Shown: piece after piece, positions 1 to 12,329 of the stretch | How the letters are laid out: each line of letters starts with the position of its first letter | How positions within the stretch are numbered: position 1 is the stretch's first letter | Notes under the pieces: generated by a model | Seen by the model: the letters and a program-made list of their open reading frames with translations, nothing else | Told to the model about the DNA's origin: nothing | Databases searched by the model: none | Assembly (NCBI RefSeq): GCF_910591885.1 | Contig: NC_063278.1 | Coordinates: 2,975,501 to 3,039,500, forward strand | DNA length: 64,000 nt | Source: Bombus terrestris | Taxonomy: Eukaryota > Arthropoda > Insecta > Hymenoptera > Apidae | Reading direction: 5' to 3' | Position numbers and translations under genes: made by a program

Positions 1-2247
1 TGTCAGTGGACGTTGACATGTTACGGATACTCGTAATAATCTGAAAGTATCAAAATGCTGCAACGAAATTAAACATATTTGTTTGAAAATACACGTACGA
101 TGAATTTCTAGGGCGACGGAGTTTTTATCTCGGCTAATAATTAACAAGTAAAGATAATCCCGAAGAGATTACCAATTTTTTACACGTCGGATAATAGTCT
201 TATTTGCATTCTTTATATGTCGGATAATAGTCTTATTTGCATTTGTTACATGCCGAATAATAGTCTTATGCACAACGATGTGAACGTTCGCAGACATGTA
301 TCGCGGAGAGAAATTACGAATATTTATTTTAGAATGCAGAATAGATTTTTAAGGCAGTAGGATCTTTGTTTCCTTTAACGTAACTATCGAGCGGATAATT
401 CTATGCAGCTCAGCTTTTTATATTTCTTCGTATTTAACGTTACATCTATCGTTATAAGATAATAATTGCGTATTTTATCCAAATTTAAAACAAACAGTTT
501 TATTTAAGCGTTTCTATGTACGAGATCAAGGAGTAAAAACAACGAGGAATCGTTTAAATCGATAGATTTATTTAATTTGTACTTTGATAACTCTTTAACA
601 TTATTTGCGTTCGTAAATCAATCAGGAGAAATATTATAAATAAATATGAAGCGAACTCGTAACATCGCGAATTACGAATGTCTTTAAAATTCGCTATTAC
701 ATTCTCATTGTATTTTTACATCGTGGTAACAAGAATTAACACGTAACATCTATGTACAAACGTATTCACGTGTTACCTTTGGTAAATATTCGACACTCGT
801 TCCAGTGTGCTACAAAATTAAATATACTTGGTATTCGTTGCCAAGTTTTACAATATGCAATTTGTCGGTCGACAAATAACGTATCATTTATTATACGATA
901 TCGGCCACGTTTTGCTTTAAACTAATCTAAATAAATCTAACAACAGCACTGCTGTGTGTCTTTAGTTTTCCTCTATTCTCTTAAACCTCTAAATAATTAT
1001 GTATACCGTTCGCAGATCCCTATTTACATTCTCTCCTCTCTCAACGACCATTTTCTTTCTTTTCTCTTCCTCTACAGTTTACTTATACGCTTAATCGTAG
1101 TAAATACAAGTTTTATCATAGCATTTCAGACGCGAAATTCATTTTAGTCATGGACAAAGATTGCAATTACGATATCGTACAAACGTGTACGCTGTTCGAC
1201 TTTGCTTTCGACTTGTAGCTTTGTTCTTCGATAAAAACGAGCAACCCTTCGATCGTTCGACTAGCCTGTATAAGATCTGCACGAAATATTTATCTTTGTT
1301 TTTTAAATTCAGACTTATCTTACGCACTGAGTATAGCTTCTCGCTGTTTTTGATCAGCAAGTTAATCGAGTTCCTACTGTGTGCGTTTCCATGGATCTTC
1401 TCGATCTCTCATCGAAATGGATAATACAAATTCCCGTTACGAAACACTCTGAATACTGACATTTTGTCCTCATGGGTCGATTAATATTCTTCGTACGTTT
1501 CGCCTTCTCTGGCCAGTTCAATCGCAGAATCAAGCTTACTCCTCGAAACGCGAGTTCCTCACTGGATTCATAGCAATGGAGACTGTCGACACCATCGTCT
1601 TACTGAAGTCCTTCGAATAATCTGAAAAAAGAAACATGGTGCGAATGCGAATCAATTCGTAATGCCGGTTCTCTTTCGAACGCGTGCTTCGACAAACGAT
1701 GTGTGTCGTCTAGCAGCAAGCGGAAAGCCGTTAACGGAGATAGGAGGGAAAATGAATCGCGAGTATCGTTAGTCCGCTGTAGTTTCTACTCTGCTGTGAT
1801 TCAAAGAGTTTAGGCTTAGGATAGAAACGTTAACAGGCCACTGAGACGTTTGCTAAATCTACGGAATTAATTGGCGAGAAAACGAACGAGACAGCTGTTG
1901 ATCTTTCACGTTTCCATGCTTTGCTTCGTCTAGCGATTACTATGAAATTATATCGTAGTTTTATATACGTTATGACCTACCAAGTCTACTTATACAAGCT
2001 GTTAGTTGATATTTTCCAGAATAACAAGTTACCACAGATATAAAGATGATATTAGGATTTGTAGCGGCGCAGGAGTCAAAGGACGACGCGAATCGAGAGT
2101 GACTCATGTTGTTGTTTTGCCTCGGAGTATTGACACAGCCTTGACGCATAGAACGTAATGACAAACGAACTCCGGGCAAAACAATGTCGCTCGCGAGCAG
2201 AACGGTATCTAATAGTATCTATCAGTCAGCAGCCAATCATCGATTAG
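1..2247. other. Non-coding flank
   Basis: AT-rich sequence without a supportable gene; all open frames are short and lack splice-linked partners. The only structure seen is a 33-bp unit repeated three times at 181-273. Confidence 0.6.
181..273. repeat. 33-bp tandem repeat, about 2.8 copies
   Basis: Three successive units begin at 181, 214 and 247, each containing cgataatagtcttat or a close variant followed by ttgcat. Minisatellite; no function implied. Confidence 0.75.
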
Positions 2248-2251
2248 TTAT

Positions 2252-3357
2252 CCCTTAGAGTGCTATGGGCGCATATACGCGTCTGGCGAAAGCTATCGGT
2301 GTGGTCTAAGGACGCATGTATGCGTTTGTCAATTTTTCCGAACACCTACGCAGAAGTAATACTATTACGTTTGTGTGAGATAAATATAAACGCATTCCTT
2401 GGTAACGGCAGTAAACAAATGCCAATAATGGCTCGTTATAACAGTCGTCTACCGTTTCGCGGACAGTCGCATCTAATTATCAAGAAGAGAATGTGTTGTT
2501 TGTGTGAAAAGTAAGAGAATGCGGAAAATGCGATGTCGGATTATGTATCGATAATCGTTTTGAAATTTTGCGCACGCAACTGAATTATTAACTTGTGTTA
2601 TATTTACTAAATTTAATTTTCTAGTTTATTACCCAAATTCTAGTTAATTGTAAATTTCAATGTTTATAATAAATAATTAATACCAAAAAATAACGCTCTT
2701 GAATCATTTAATCTCGTGCAGAAGAATTACTATAACTTATTACGATTTGCGCTTTGAATAGTCAATCGACAGAGTTCAGTCTAACGAAAAAGTATTCCTT
2801 CCACAGCGATCGTCAGCGCTAGCCGTCCGTACATGTACATATTTGTATTTTCCATAATAAACGGTGAATTCTGGTTGTGGGGTGGTTCAGGCAAAAGTAC
2901 CGATACGCGACTGTACGACATAGCAATATTATATTTTCTTTTAATAAGTGTTGAAAATAACAACGTGAGTTCTCGTTCGCCATCTATATGCTGACGGCTA
3001 GTTACAAAAGGAGTAACTAGAAGTTATTACTAGACACGGTCGATAGACCTGATCGATAGTTTTAAGGCTTCTCTTGTTTTTCTTTCATTCGTTCGTGTTC
3101 CTTCCAAGTGTGTGCAATAAAGGTTTTTCTGCTCCGAGAAGTGTGGATTTATTATCCAGATAATATAATAATAACTAACGCGATCCTACCTCTAAAATAT
3201 AAAATAACAAGAATAAAATTACATTTGTAACTTAAATTTAAGCCGATGTAGAGTGGTGCTTATGTATGATATTGTTTTTTTTTTCCTTTTCTGTTCTGAA
3301 AACCTGGTCCAAAAATAGGACAGGGTAATAGGCCGCGAGTATTCAGCACTCTAAGGG
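2252..3357. mobile_element. TTAA-type (piggyBac-like) non-autonomous element, copy A, with nested insertion
   Basis: The ends are inverted: CCCTTAGAGTGCT at the left and AGCACTCTAAGGG at the right. TTAT flanks both sides (2248-2251 and 3358-3361), a plausible variant of the TTAA target duplication of piggyBac-like elements. The body matches the second copy at 30532-31934 over most of its length (for example the block with gcgcatata, ctatcggtg and the stretch near caatcgacagagttca). About 490 bp at roughly 2842-3327 are absent from the other copy and look like a nested insertion. No transposase frame is present. Confidence 0.7.
2842..3327. mobile_element. Nested insertion, LTR-like or SINE-like, shared with 42140-42340
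   Basis: This block interrupts the TTAA-type element. Its middle (about 2950-3160) is found again in inverse orientation at about 42140-42340, in an SNMP1 intron. Shared landmarks are gaaaat-acaacgtgagttc, the run agttac..agtaactagaagtta, and gtgcaataaaggttttt, which includes an AATAAA signal. A solo LTR or a polyadenylated retroposon would fit; the family is not recognised. Confidence 0.45.
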
Positions 3358-3361
3358 TTAT

Positions 3362-4021
3362 CAGTTCTAACAGTATAACAGTATCTAACAGTATTTAACA
3401 GTATCTTCGAATATCTACCGAGTTACGCGACGAGCATTAAAGAGTATTTATTCGCGATTTTATTTTGCGATTTATACTTTGTATTAACGACCCACGTATA
3501 CAGGCTGTACAGTAATTTATTATTTTAAATATATTCGACGGTTTCAAGAACGAGCAATCTCATACTTTAAATCTCACGTACCAACCATCCTCTACGCATA
3601 AACCTCGACAGATTCTTTTAACGTGTGCAAAGAGAATTCAAAGTTGAATAGAATTCTATTATACAGAGAGCTTTTGTAATCGTTTGGAAGAGATCGGTTG
3701 GCTTTAGAAATTCTAGCAATTTTAAATCGCTCGATTAGAATTTCCGAAGCAATCTTTTTACAGAAGTGGAATCGATATTAAAGCGTAATTGTTAGCGGCT
3801 GAAACTTAATTGTCAGGATATAAAGCGTAATAAAATGTAATTATTTCGTTAATATTTAGCGGCCATACGAGACGAAGATGAGGTGACAAAGATGACAAAA
3901 TACGAGATGAAAAATGAAAGACGTGTGCATGCACGCGTGACCAATTGCGATCTTAGAAAGCAGCGAATTGTGCCCTTGACTTACGAAGTGAGCGAAGTGT
4001 GGTCGCTTAGCTCGCGTTCGG
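3362..4021. other. Intergenic 3' flank of the Tre1-type gene
   Basis: It begins with a short microsatellite of aacagtat units (about 3368-3407). No gene is seen. The sequence between the transposon and the Tre1 stop presumably holds the 3' UTR. Confidence 0.5.
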
Positions 4022-7000
4022 TCAGAGCTTGGTGAGCGTTACCACGCGACGGTGCTCGAAGTTACCTTGGCCGTAGTCCTGCTGTTGATGATGACCAGGC
4101 GCGCTGCTCCCATAGGGTGACAGACTCGCCCTTATCCGTGAACATCCTATTACGCCAGCGTACGCTTGTCTGTATTGCTTGTTCATGATCACGTAAATGA
4201 TCGGGTTCACGCAGGAGGCAAAGTAGAGGAGCAGGTAGCCCAAAACGTGAAATTCTATGACAAGAAACAGGACGTAACATACAATGGTTTACGGACGATC
4301 GCGCTTTGTTGCCAGGTGAAAAAACAAATTGGAAATCGTTGTAATTAAATCGTCTTGTAATAAGCTCGAAACAATCCAATCAATTGTCTGAACTGCGGAC
4401 AGTCTGTACGACGGATAGAGCTTATCTCTCAGACTAATCCCAAAATATCGTGTTTGGTTGTCCCAGAGGTGTCTTTCTCTTACGAACGTGTCTTTTGCAA
4501 CAATTTTGCATCTTTGTACAAACATGAAACTTAATTTGCCGTCAAATGTTGTGCTCTTTATCTTAGTAAGACAAAATGGATCATGTATAATTCAATAAAA
4601 TAATATAAATGAAATATAATATCGGTCGTAATATCAGAGTTTGTTTTGATTTTGAAACAATTGTTTTCAAGCTGAGAAACGTTGCCAGAAGTATCTTTAA
4701 ATAGGCTCGTTGACTTTTAATAAAATATTCAAATATTAGTTGAAACCATACAGAATGAGAAATTCCTTGCGTCGTAGCAGGTAATCGAAGAACAAGTCTG
4801 CTTGATCCGAGTGCTTATTCGCAGTATTATACATTCTAGCAACTATATCAGTGTGACGTGATAAAGGCACGTGTTCGATAGAGCGGGAGGACACCATAGA
4901 GTTGACCAAGTTTAAGGAACGATGGCTATTGATTTTATTATTTTTTATATCGCAAAGGTAGGACAATTTTACTAATGGCTCTACGCTGTTCTAAAGGTTT
5001 TATATTAATACACAGTCGTTGGTACGTTAATGTATTGATGGTAAATAGGTAGATTCATGAGATATATTACCTGGATATCTAACTTCGGCGTCGAAGACTT
5101 TAACGATGGTAATTGGAAGGTAACAGGCGACGAAACTGAGGAAAATGGCTAGTACCATTTTCGTGATTCGCCATTCGCTACGTCTCTGTTTGATCTCTCT
5201 GGTATCCCTGCCGGGTGTATGCGGCGATTTTATCGTCGGAGACGCGTGCTTTCGCATTCTTGTCTCGGATCTACGAACCAGGAGAGACATTTCAACGTAC
5301 GTCTGTATATATTTCGTGAAATATATTTCGAGCATTTGCGATACGAATCGAGTCATCGAGAACGTATGAGATATTTTTGAAAATACTTTCTTAATTTATA
5401 AATACAGAAGCAAATAAGTCGTTTACCTGTGTACGACCCAAAATATCTTAGTGTAACATCCAACGATTATTACGCAGGGTATCACGAAACCCACCACGAA
5501 AAGAAAGGTTTTCGATGAGTAGCCTTTGCTGTCCTTTACGATGGAGCAAGTTTCTAAATTCGGATCGTAGTCGATCCTACCTGAAACGTAAAAGACCAAA
5601 TAACAGAAAATAAAACACTGCTGCTCCTCGAGTTGGCGCGAACCGTGATGCATTTTATGTCTTACCCCAAATTCCTAAGAGGGTGGGAACCTGCATCCCA
5701 TAGGAGAACAACCAACAGAATACGATCATAAAAGCGATCCAATATTTCTTGTAAACTTTGCTGTACAATCCATGGTGGGCTATCATGATGTATCTAAAAT
5801 TACCGTAATATCGTAATTGATCTTGTGAGATAAATTTTTTCACGAAGTGGTTTTCCGTTATAAATTCTTTCCCCAGTGAAAATAAAGCCGGAGATTCACC
5901 GGAAAATCAGGCTGCAAGTTTAGCCATGTTATACTAGATCACGCTATGTTGTACTATGCCGTAGAATTTATACGATATTTTCTATCCGTACAGTCACTGT
6001 GTAAAAATGTCTGACTAGATCATTTTTTCGTTGTATATTCGATGGCCAAAGAAATTTTAAACGCGAGTGAGACACGTAAAAGAAGATTGTACGATACGGT
6101 GGAATCGTGACACCCGTGTCTCCTTGTTGTGCTAATGAAATTTTTATTTCAGGTTGCTTTGTATAGTACGCGCAGTATGGCTACTAATAAAAATGTTCTA
6201 TACGGTAAGCGTACGAATACTTCCGTATGTATCGCAGCAAATATTTGTAAGCTTAGCGCAACGTAGCGTAGCTTGGCTTATCTTTCAGCTGAACCATCGG
6301 CTAAAGTACATAATACATACCTGTTGATAGTAATGGCTGCAACGGAGAGGAGACTCACGCCAACGTTTCCATACCTCAAGAAAGGCACGAGAACGCAGAG
6401 AAACCGTATATTTACCCAACTTGCATCGATGAATCTGATGGAATCGAACGGAAGTACAAGAAGGCAGAATACGAAGTCTGCCACGCAGAGGCTAGAAGAA
6501 TCAATGAAATTCGAATTTATTGCGACGCGTTGATTTTATAGCAGAAAAAAACAACGAGTCTTTCGATCAGACACCTCCTTTTCGAATCTTGATTTTGTTC
6601 GTAAATAGCGAAATGATATTTGTATCTTAATCACGATCTAATTACGATTTAATTACGACTTTCAAAATGTAATTCTCTATGTTTGTATACCTTATAATGA
6701 AGGCTGCAGCTACGTTGCGAACTTTGGGATACTTGCACAGAGCAATGATCGTCAATAAATTTCCAGCGAGTCCAGTTATCATAATCAGTATCGCGACCAC
6801 AGCTGCGAACGTCTGCAGCGGTTTAGGGAATCTGTACGTAAAACGATATAATTTGAAAATTCCCTAGTTTCAAATAGAGCGTTCTTCTTGATTAAGATCC
6901 TTTTATCGATCAATTTTTCGTATGTTCAAGAAATGTTGATTTCTACTTTTACGAGTATCGATAACATTCGCAATTACCTCGATACTTCGCCGTCAATTAT

Positions 7001-7057
7001 CGCACTTTCCGTGTTATTCTCGGAAGCGCGTAATAACCATGTGGCCAAGTTATCCAT
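4022..7057 (-). CDS. Tre1: Tre1-type GPCR (protein trapped in endoderm-1-like), 7 coding exons
   Basis: Class A G-protein-coupled receptor of 368 aa. Coding exons on the minus strand, in order: 7057-6978, 6831-6691, 6491-6321, 5793-5666, 5580-5427, 5270-5071, 4254-4022 (TGA). All junctions are GT-AG with matching phase, and the lengths sum to 1107 nt. The start MDNLATWLL lies in the first exon, which also has the glycosylation site NNT. TM1 is about residues 33-58. TM3 ends in NRY (130-132) in place of the usual DRY, a hallmark I associate with the insect Tre1/moody group. TM6 is about 258-278 and TM7 carries NPIIY (308-312). The third loop is short and basic; the tail is rich in Q, H and S. 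In Drosophila, Tre1 guides germ-cell migration and neuroblast polarity. The gene lies head-to-head with the moody-type paralogue at 27.8-35.0 kb. Family is confident; orthology to Tre1 rather than another subgroup member is inferred. Confidence 0.9.
4453..4628. mobile_element. Degenerate mariner-end fragment in the last Tre1 intron
   Basis: It begins ttggttgtccc and is similar to the copy at 32668-32856 (shared tgtctttctcttac, catctttgtacaaa, acaaaatggatcat, aataatataaa). The right end is eroded. It lies in the intron between the TM6 and TM7 exons. Confidence 0.5.
4645..4737. repeat. Fragment of the 170-bp repeat found at 38463-38802
   Basis: It shares caattgttttcaa, ccagaagtatctttaaa and ctcgttgac-tttaataaaatatt with the tandem units in the SNMP1 intron. 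It is a dispersed repeat fragment inside the last Tre1 intron. Confidence 0.55.
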
Positions 7058-7250
7058 TTTGAAAGGAATTTCGTCTGGTTTCCTGCGGTTCACTCGATTC
7101 TAAGCACCTTCGAGGCCTGAAAGGAACAGCGGTAAATAAAATAACGCTTAAGTCTTCTAATTAATAATAAGTCTTCTAATTTTAAATAATTCCACGTAGA
7201 TATAATATTCTGTGATAAACGATAGTAAAGACTAATATCGTTATATTAGT

Positions 7251-7483
7251 CAGTTAGCTGTTGCGATCTCTTTGAAAAGCGAGTACCTAAAACGCGTGGC
7301 GAAAAATAGGCAAGGACGAGTATACTCGTCAAGCACGGAGTATGCGTGGTTGCTGGAACAAGGAATTGAGTTGTAAACGAGATGACTGTTTTATCTTGTA
7401 ATTTTATTACCGACAGGGTACGTCGTGACATAAAATATTCGCATTTCTTCGTGACGAGTATACTCGTCGGAAACAGCTAACTG
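7251..7483. mobile_element. 233-bp palindromic MITE with CAGTTAGCTGTT ends
   Basis: Perfect 12-bp terminal inverted repeats (CAGTTAGCTGTT and AACAGCTAACTG) bound a non-coding body. The body contains the 16-bp palindrome GACGAGTATACTCGTC twice (7315-7330, 7453-7468). A related shorter copy is at about 33060-33150. It lies just upstream of the Tre1 start. Confidence 0.6.
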
Positions 7484-10400
7484 TTTGATAAGAGAAGATC
7501 AACAAAGCGAAACGAATACTCCTCTGTGTTTAATATCGCTGCTTGTAACAGGTATCGAGGTAACAATATTATTAGAACGATTCAGCAACATTTAATATCA
7601 GATCGTCGCGAGTAATAAATGTTGACATGCGACAAGGTCTTGCTTCGGTCATTTTTCAGTTATATAACATTCCAGATATATTTCGTTTGATCAATTATTT
7701 CTTTCGTTAGTTTGCCAACGTTCTACTGACTTTTAACGCAATTACGTTCGACCTGTCTCTCGCGCGTAACGCGTATGCATAGATTTTTCTTAAAAACGAA
7801 GAACGATTCCGAAATGGCAAAAACGCTGTACTCTTACTCTAATAATTTAAATCGTATTTTTAAACTAAATTTGAAACCAAATTTAAAAGACTAAAATCCG
7901 AGACAAGGAACTCGTAAGACTATAAACAGATACACGTAGAGTAAGTGTGAACAATATTCATAGAGTAACCAAAAAAATTGTGTACATCTTCTCAGAGATG
8001 TCCAGAATTTCATAAATCAGAAAAATGATTTTTCGATGTTAAAATGAAACGTTTGAACTATTGATCGGAACGTTCATTGATTCCGCTGATTCGCGATCTC
8101 GACGAGTCTAATTATAAATGATTTACGGTTAGCCCTAGTCTATGTGTAATTAGTTGATACATTCGTAAATAATTCTATCGTGAATTATAAATATTCGAGA
8201 CTGTGTTTCCTCTCGCACAATCGTATCTCAGAAAAATCGTAAAGTTAGTCAATGGAACTCGGAAGTTGTGTCACGAAACGTATCGAGAATAATAACAATA
8301 GTGAAAAGATAAAAGACATTTGTAAGGGAATACATTTGTTCATTGAATTTTACAGGCCTGTGAATTTACGCGTTATAAACACAGGGCGACGTGAATTCCC
8401 ACGAAGAGGAAACCGCGACCTAAACTTGCAAAGTGATACATTATGCGTGACGTAAAGAGGAAGTTGGGTCGTTGCTTTGAAACAATCTAAACCGAATCGA
8501 AACACATTCAATAAAACAGTCTGATTCGATCTGGAATTACTTACGCAACTGTAGCGTTGGAAATTGTTCGATCGATCAATAATTTTAGGCGTCGTAAAAG
8601 TTCCGAATAAATCTGTCGTCGTGATTTGCACGCCATCGATCGTCTAAACGCTGCAAGTCTTGTAGAGAACAAAAAAAAAAAAAAAAAAAGAAAAACTCGT
8701 AAGAACAACAAGATTTTGCTACGAAAAATATTTATCTCGCGCGTAGTTTAATCTTTCACGAAAGTTCGAAATATACGCTACATGACGAATATAGATAATA
8801 GAATAATAATTATATCAAATAAAGAAATATACATATTTACACTTCGTTAAACAATAAATTTGAAATCTGAAAGTTACAGTGGAACGACGAATATCAACGC
8901 GATCAAGCTGAATCGCAAACGAATACTGATTAGGCCAAGAGATACGAAATTTACGTGTATGTAAATGTTGATATTTCTTATCGGTGGATGATGTTACGAT
9001 GATGTAATATAATACGATACAGAGTATTATTCTGAATTTAGTATGGCTTCTACTCATCCGCTAATTACGTACTCTTAAGCTAACTGGGTAAACACTAGTC
9101 GATTCATCGTCTGGATGATAATTCCTCTATTTTAGTCTTCGTTCTGTCAAAAATAAATCGTATTGTTCTCATATTCGCGACCATTAAATATCCAACTGAA
9201 ATCGATTCGTCTTTGACTAGCAATTCTTCATTTTATTTAATTGCTGGCCAAATCAATTTCATTTTAATTCTTCGATGTTTCCTGATTTAAGAAACGACTC
9301 GATCAACAAGCTAACCTCGCTGCGCTCTTTCGATAATTATCGACCCGATCGTATTTTTTTCGTATCGAACGGCATCTCGCGTTTGAATGGAATACGAAAG
9401 AATACTATTACCGGCACATGTGTACTTTTCATTCCTATTTTACTATGAAACATTTTCTCCGAAACATCAGAAGCGTAGAAAATCAACGACAATAGCACGA
9501 TCAAGGTAAAGATAAACGTTTCTCCCTTTTGTTTCCAACGATGGCAAATTATCTTTCAACGATCGTCAGGATAAAGGAACTCTGGTGTTTCTAGAACTAA
9601 TCGTTACGGATAATCTACGATCGTTTAGGTAGCTGTATGATACAAATGGAAGGAACGTCGATGATAAAACGTGACCGAACTAGTGTGTTATTATTTATGG
9701 GCAGACTGGAAGATTGTCTTTATCCGACGGAAGTAGGTCATCTGGAGGATTTACGAAGGACGATATAAGGCGATTGCGAACAGCGTCATCCTAATTAATT
9801 CTTCCCTCTGCGAGATATTATTAACGTTAAAGGAGAAACGCTATATCCAAATTGCATCGAAATTATGAATTATTCATATTGGCAAGGAATTTCTACAATA
9901 CGATATCTATCTTTAACACATCGTCAGTGGCGTATGAAAGGTTCGTATCTCACCGCAATACACGTTTTCCTGGTATATCTTTTTTCTTATCTATTTATCC
10001 TCGTTTGTCATTTGCGGTCTGTAATTCGACTTATAATAATTTATATTCACTGTAAGGTCGTTTTTATCGCATCCTGTTATGTTTGACGTGCTGCGTGGCG
10101 TTTCACTGTAAAGATTCGTTCTATGATTTAACTCGAACTGGATGAGTGTTCCACCAATCGTCCAATATATTTGCAATTTATTTTTTTCGACGATGAACGC
10201 TCCATTAAAAAAGGAAAAGACATTTTTCGGAAGAAAAATATCGTCGACGATGATCCACAATTTTTGTAAAAGACGAGTGATTTACTTGCTGGAATTCATC
10301 GTTGCAAGAATACGATGTGAAGGATTAGAATTGGAATTTAGAATTAGAATTAGAATTGCGATTAGAATCAGAATTACAATAGTTTCGAAGGAAACGACAG

Positions 10401-11880
10401 AGATATCGATAAATAAGCTATACGATGTGTTCAAGCTACGTTGGATTTAGTAAACTAGGGTCAAGCTGCGGTGCATTAACCTCGATTGAGATTAATTAAG
10501 GGAAATTAACGGACACCCGGTACTAGGCGTCCCCCGTAACAAAAAACTCGTCAAAACTGATGGCAGACATGGGAACCGACGGGTGATGTCGTTGTCTCGT
10601 TGTCCTATCTCCTCTCTCCACACCGAACCTTTTGTTATCTCTTTGTGCTGGTTACGTTCAACTAAATACATCGATTTCGACCCACAGTCTACTGCAACAT
10701 TTTTTATTCGAACGTGTCTTTTCGAGTGGTGTGACAGATTGCCGAAGCTCGGGAAATGAGGGTATTTTTTCGCGGAAGCGAACGCTCTTCAAAGTTCGTT
10801 TTTACGAACATTTGACCGACGATGGTGGGAAATGTAGAAATCTGCGTAAAATCGCGATCGTACGGAGCGATAAGCAAACGGTAAACCACAAATGCCAATT
10901 TTTCCGCTCGTCGCTTTCTGTAGGACGATATAGAAAAATAAAAAATTATCCAAACTCGTGTCAATATTCACACTCGCCACTCAAAGTAGCTTGAGAGTAT
11001 GAAATTTGATAAAAGATATATTCGGTCAACGAGTAGACCGAAATTTTACTTTTTAAAAAAGTTATTTGACAAAAGTCTTACGACAACTTTCATTTGCAAC
11101 GTTTCAAGATGTTGTTGTATGAATTTCATCGTTGAATTTTATTCTTCGCAAGACTGTACGATCTAGGGGTTGATCTTTCGAAAAAATTTGTCTCGCTTCT
11201 CGAATACTTTCGTAGTTACAAGCGAGCGCGTAAAGTTGACTGACGCGTTGTTGCGTCACGTCGAAAGGGGAAATCGCCTCTTCTTCTCAGTCTCATCTGC
11301 TAGATATTCCGCGCGTAGAGAAACTTGGCGTTGTCGTCGCGTTCCCAGGCTACCGGACGGTCGATGGTATTTCTCGCGTTTCAGCGTGGTACACCTTGAC
11401 GCGTGACAAAACCGCGTAGAAGACGACACGTCCCTCGTCTTCCATAGAATCCGACTGGCGATCGACTGACGTCACCGAATGATTTCCGAGTTAATCACGC
11501 GGCGAATGGCAATGAATGAGTCAAGTTGAGTCACGGTGAAAGTATCTAGAGGTGTCAAGAGGCCGACGAGTCGCGGACCATCGGCACGCATACTGCGCTC
11601 ATGCAAATCGACTGATTATCTTGTTTATCGACAATGTACTTTTACCTAGGACGATGACTGCCTCCATTCATGGGCAAGAACGACCGTCACATTGGATTTG
11701 CAATGACTAAAGTGTAGGTGTGAATAAGATACCACTTATCGTTAGATATACACAGGCTGGCGAGTAAGTTATTTGAAGTGAACTCGTAGACACCTTGCGC
11801 GAACTTTGTATCTATATTATTCGTGAAATTCATGAAATTCATTTTTCAGGATATACAGGGCGCGGTTGAACAACACGTTC
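7484..11880. other. Intergenic, no gene seen
   Basis: AT-rich DNA with a poly(A) run near 8671-8689 and a TTAGAA-type microsatellite at 10323-10378. Open frames here are short, overlap on both strands and lack coding character. Confidence 0.55.
10323..10378 (+). repeat. Hexanucleotide microsatellite (ttagaa-like)
   Basis: Successive imperfect gaatta/ttagaa units. The open frame over it is a by-product of the repeat (RIRIRI-like peptide), not a gene. Confidence 0.8.
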
Positions 11881-12290
11881 TATTGGGTTGGCAACTAAGT
11901 GAGTGACATTAGATGGTAATGACAAAATCTGCAATCGCTTACTTGCCAACGCAATATAAACCATGTCGCGGTAAAATCGTGCAACTGCGATTAACAGGCC
12001 CTTTGGCCGCGTAGAGGCGAGCGTCGCTCCTTTGATTCCATCAGGCCCCTTTCTGTGACGACCGTCACCTCCGCGTACAGTAGCTCCAGAAAGTTTTCCA
12101 ACGCTTTTCCAACCACACCACGGGACATTATTTCTATTCTTTTTCACTTTTTATTTTTAATTTGTGCTTTGCAATTGACGTTTGGTAAATTTGTCTAACT
12201 TTATTACTAAATAATTATTAAATGGCACGTGGATGGCTACGCTCAGCGGCAAAGCATCTTCCAGTTTGTCCATTTTATTTGCTTAGCGAG
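11881..12290 (-). mobile_element. Mariner-ended repeat, left member of an inverted pair
   Basis: It starts with the hairpin tattgggttggcaactaagt...ttgccaacgcaata (11881-11957), a mariner-type terminal inverted repeat. It then runs through about 330 bp that are close to the reverse complement of 14007-14350, including the segments ggccctttggccgcgtagag and gtggatggctacgctcagcg. A roughly 70-codon frame is open in both copies, but the differences include many replacement changes, so it is not under protein constraint. Confidence 0.65.
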
Positions 12291-12329
12291 GTCGATGGGT
12301 TGTTTTCTCTTTAGTATTTTTCTTATGTG

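Noticed and set aside
11839..12147. KKNRNNVPWCGW-type frame, also at 14165-14377
   Set aside because: Present in both inverted repeat copies, but replacement changes clearly outnumber silent ones, and the frame runs into mariner ends. It is repeat DNA, not a gene.
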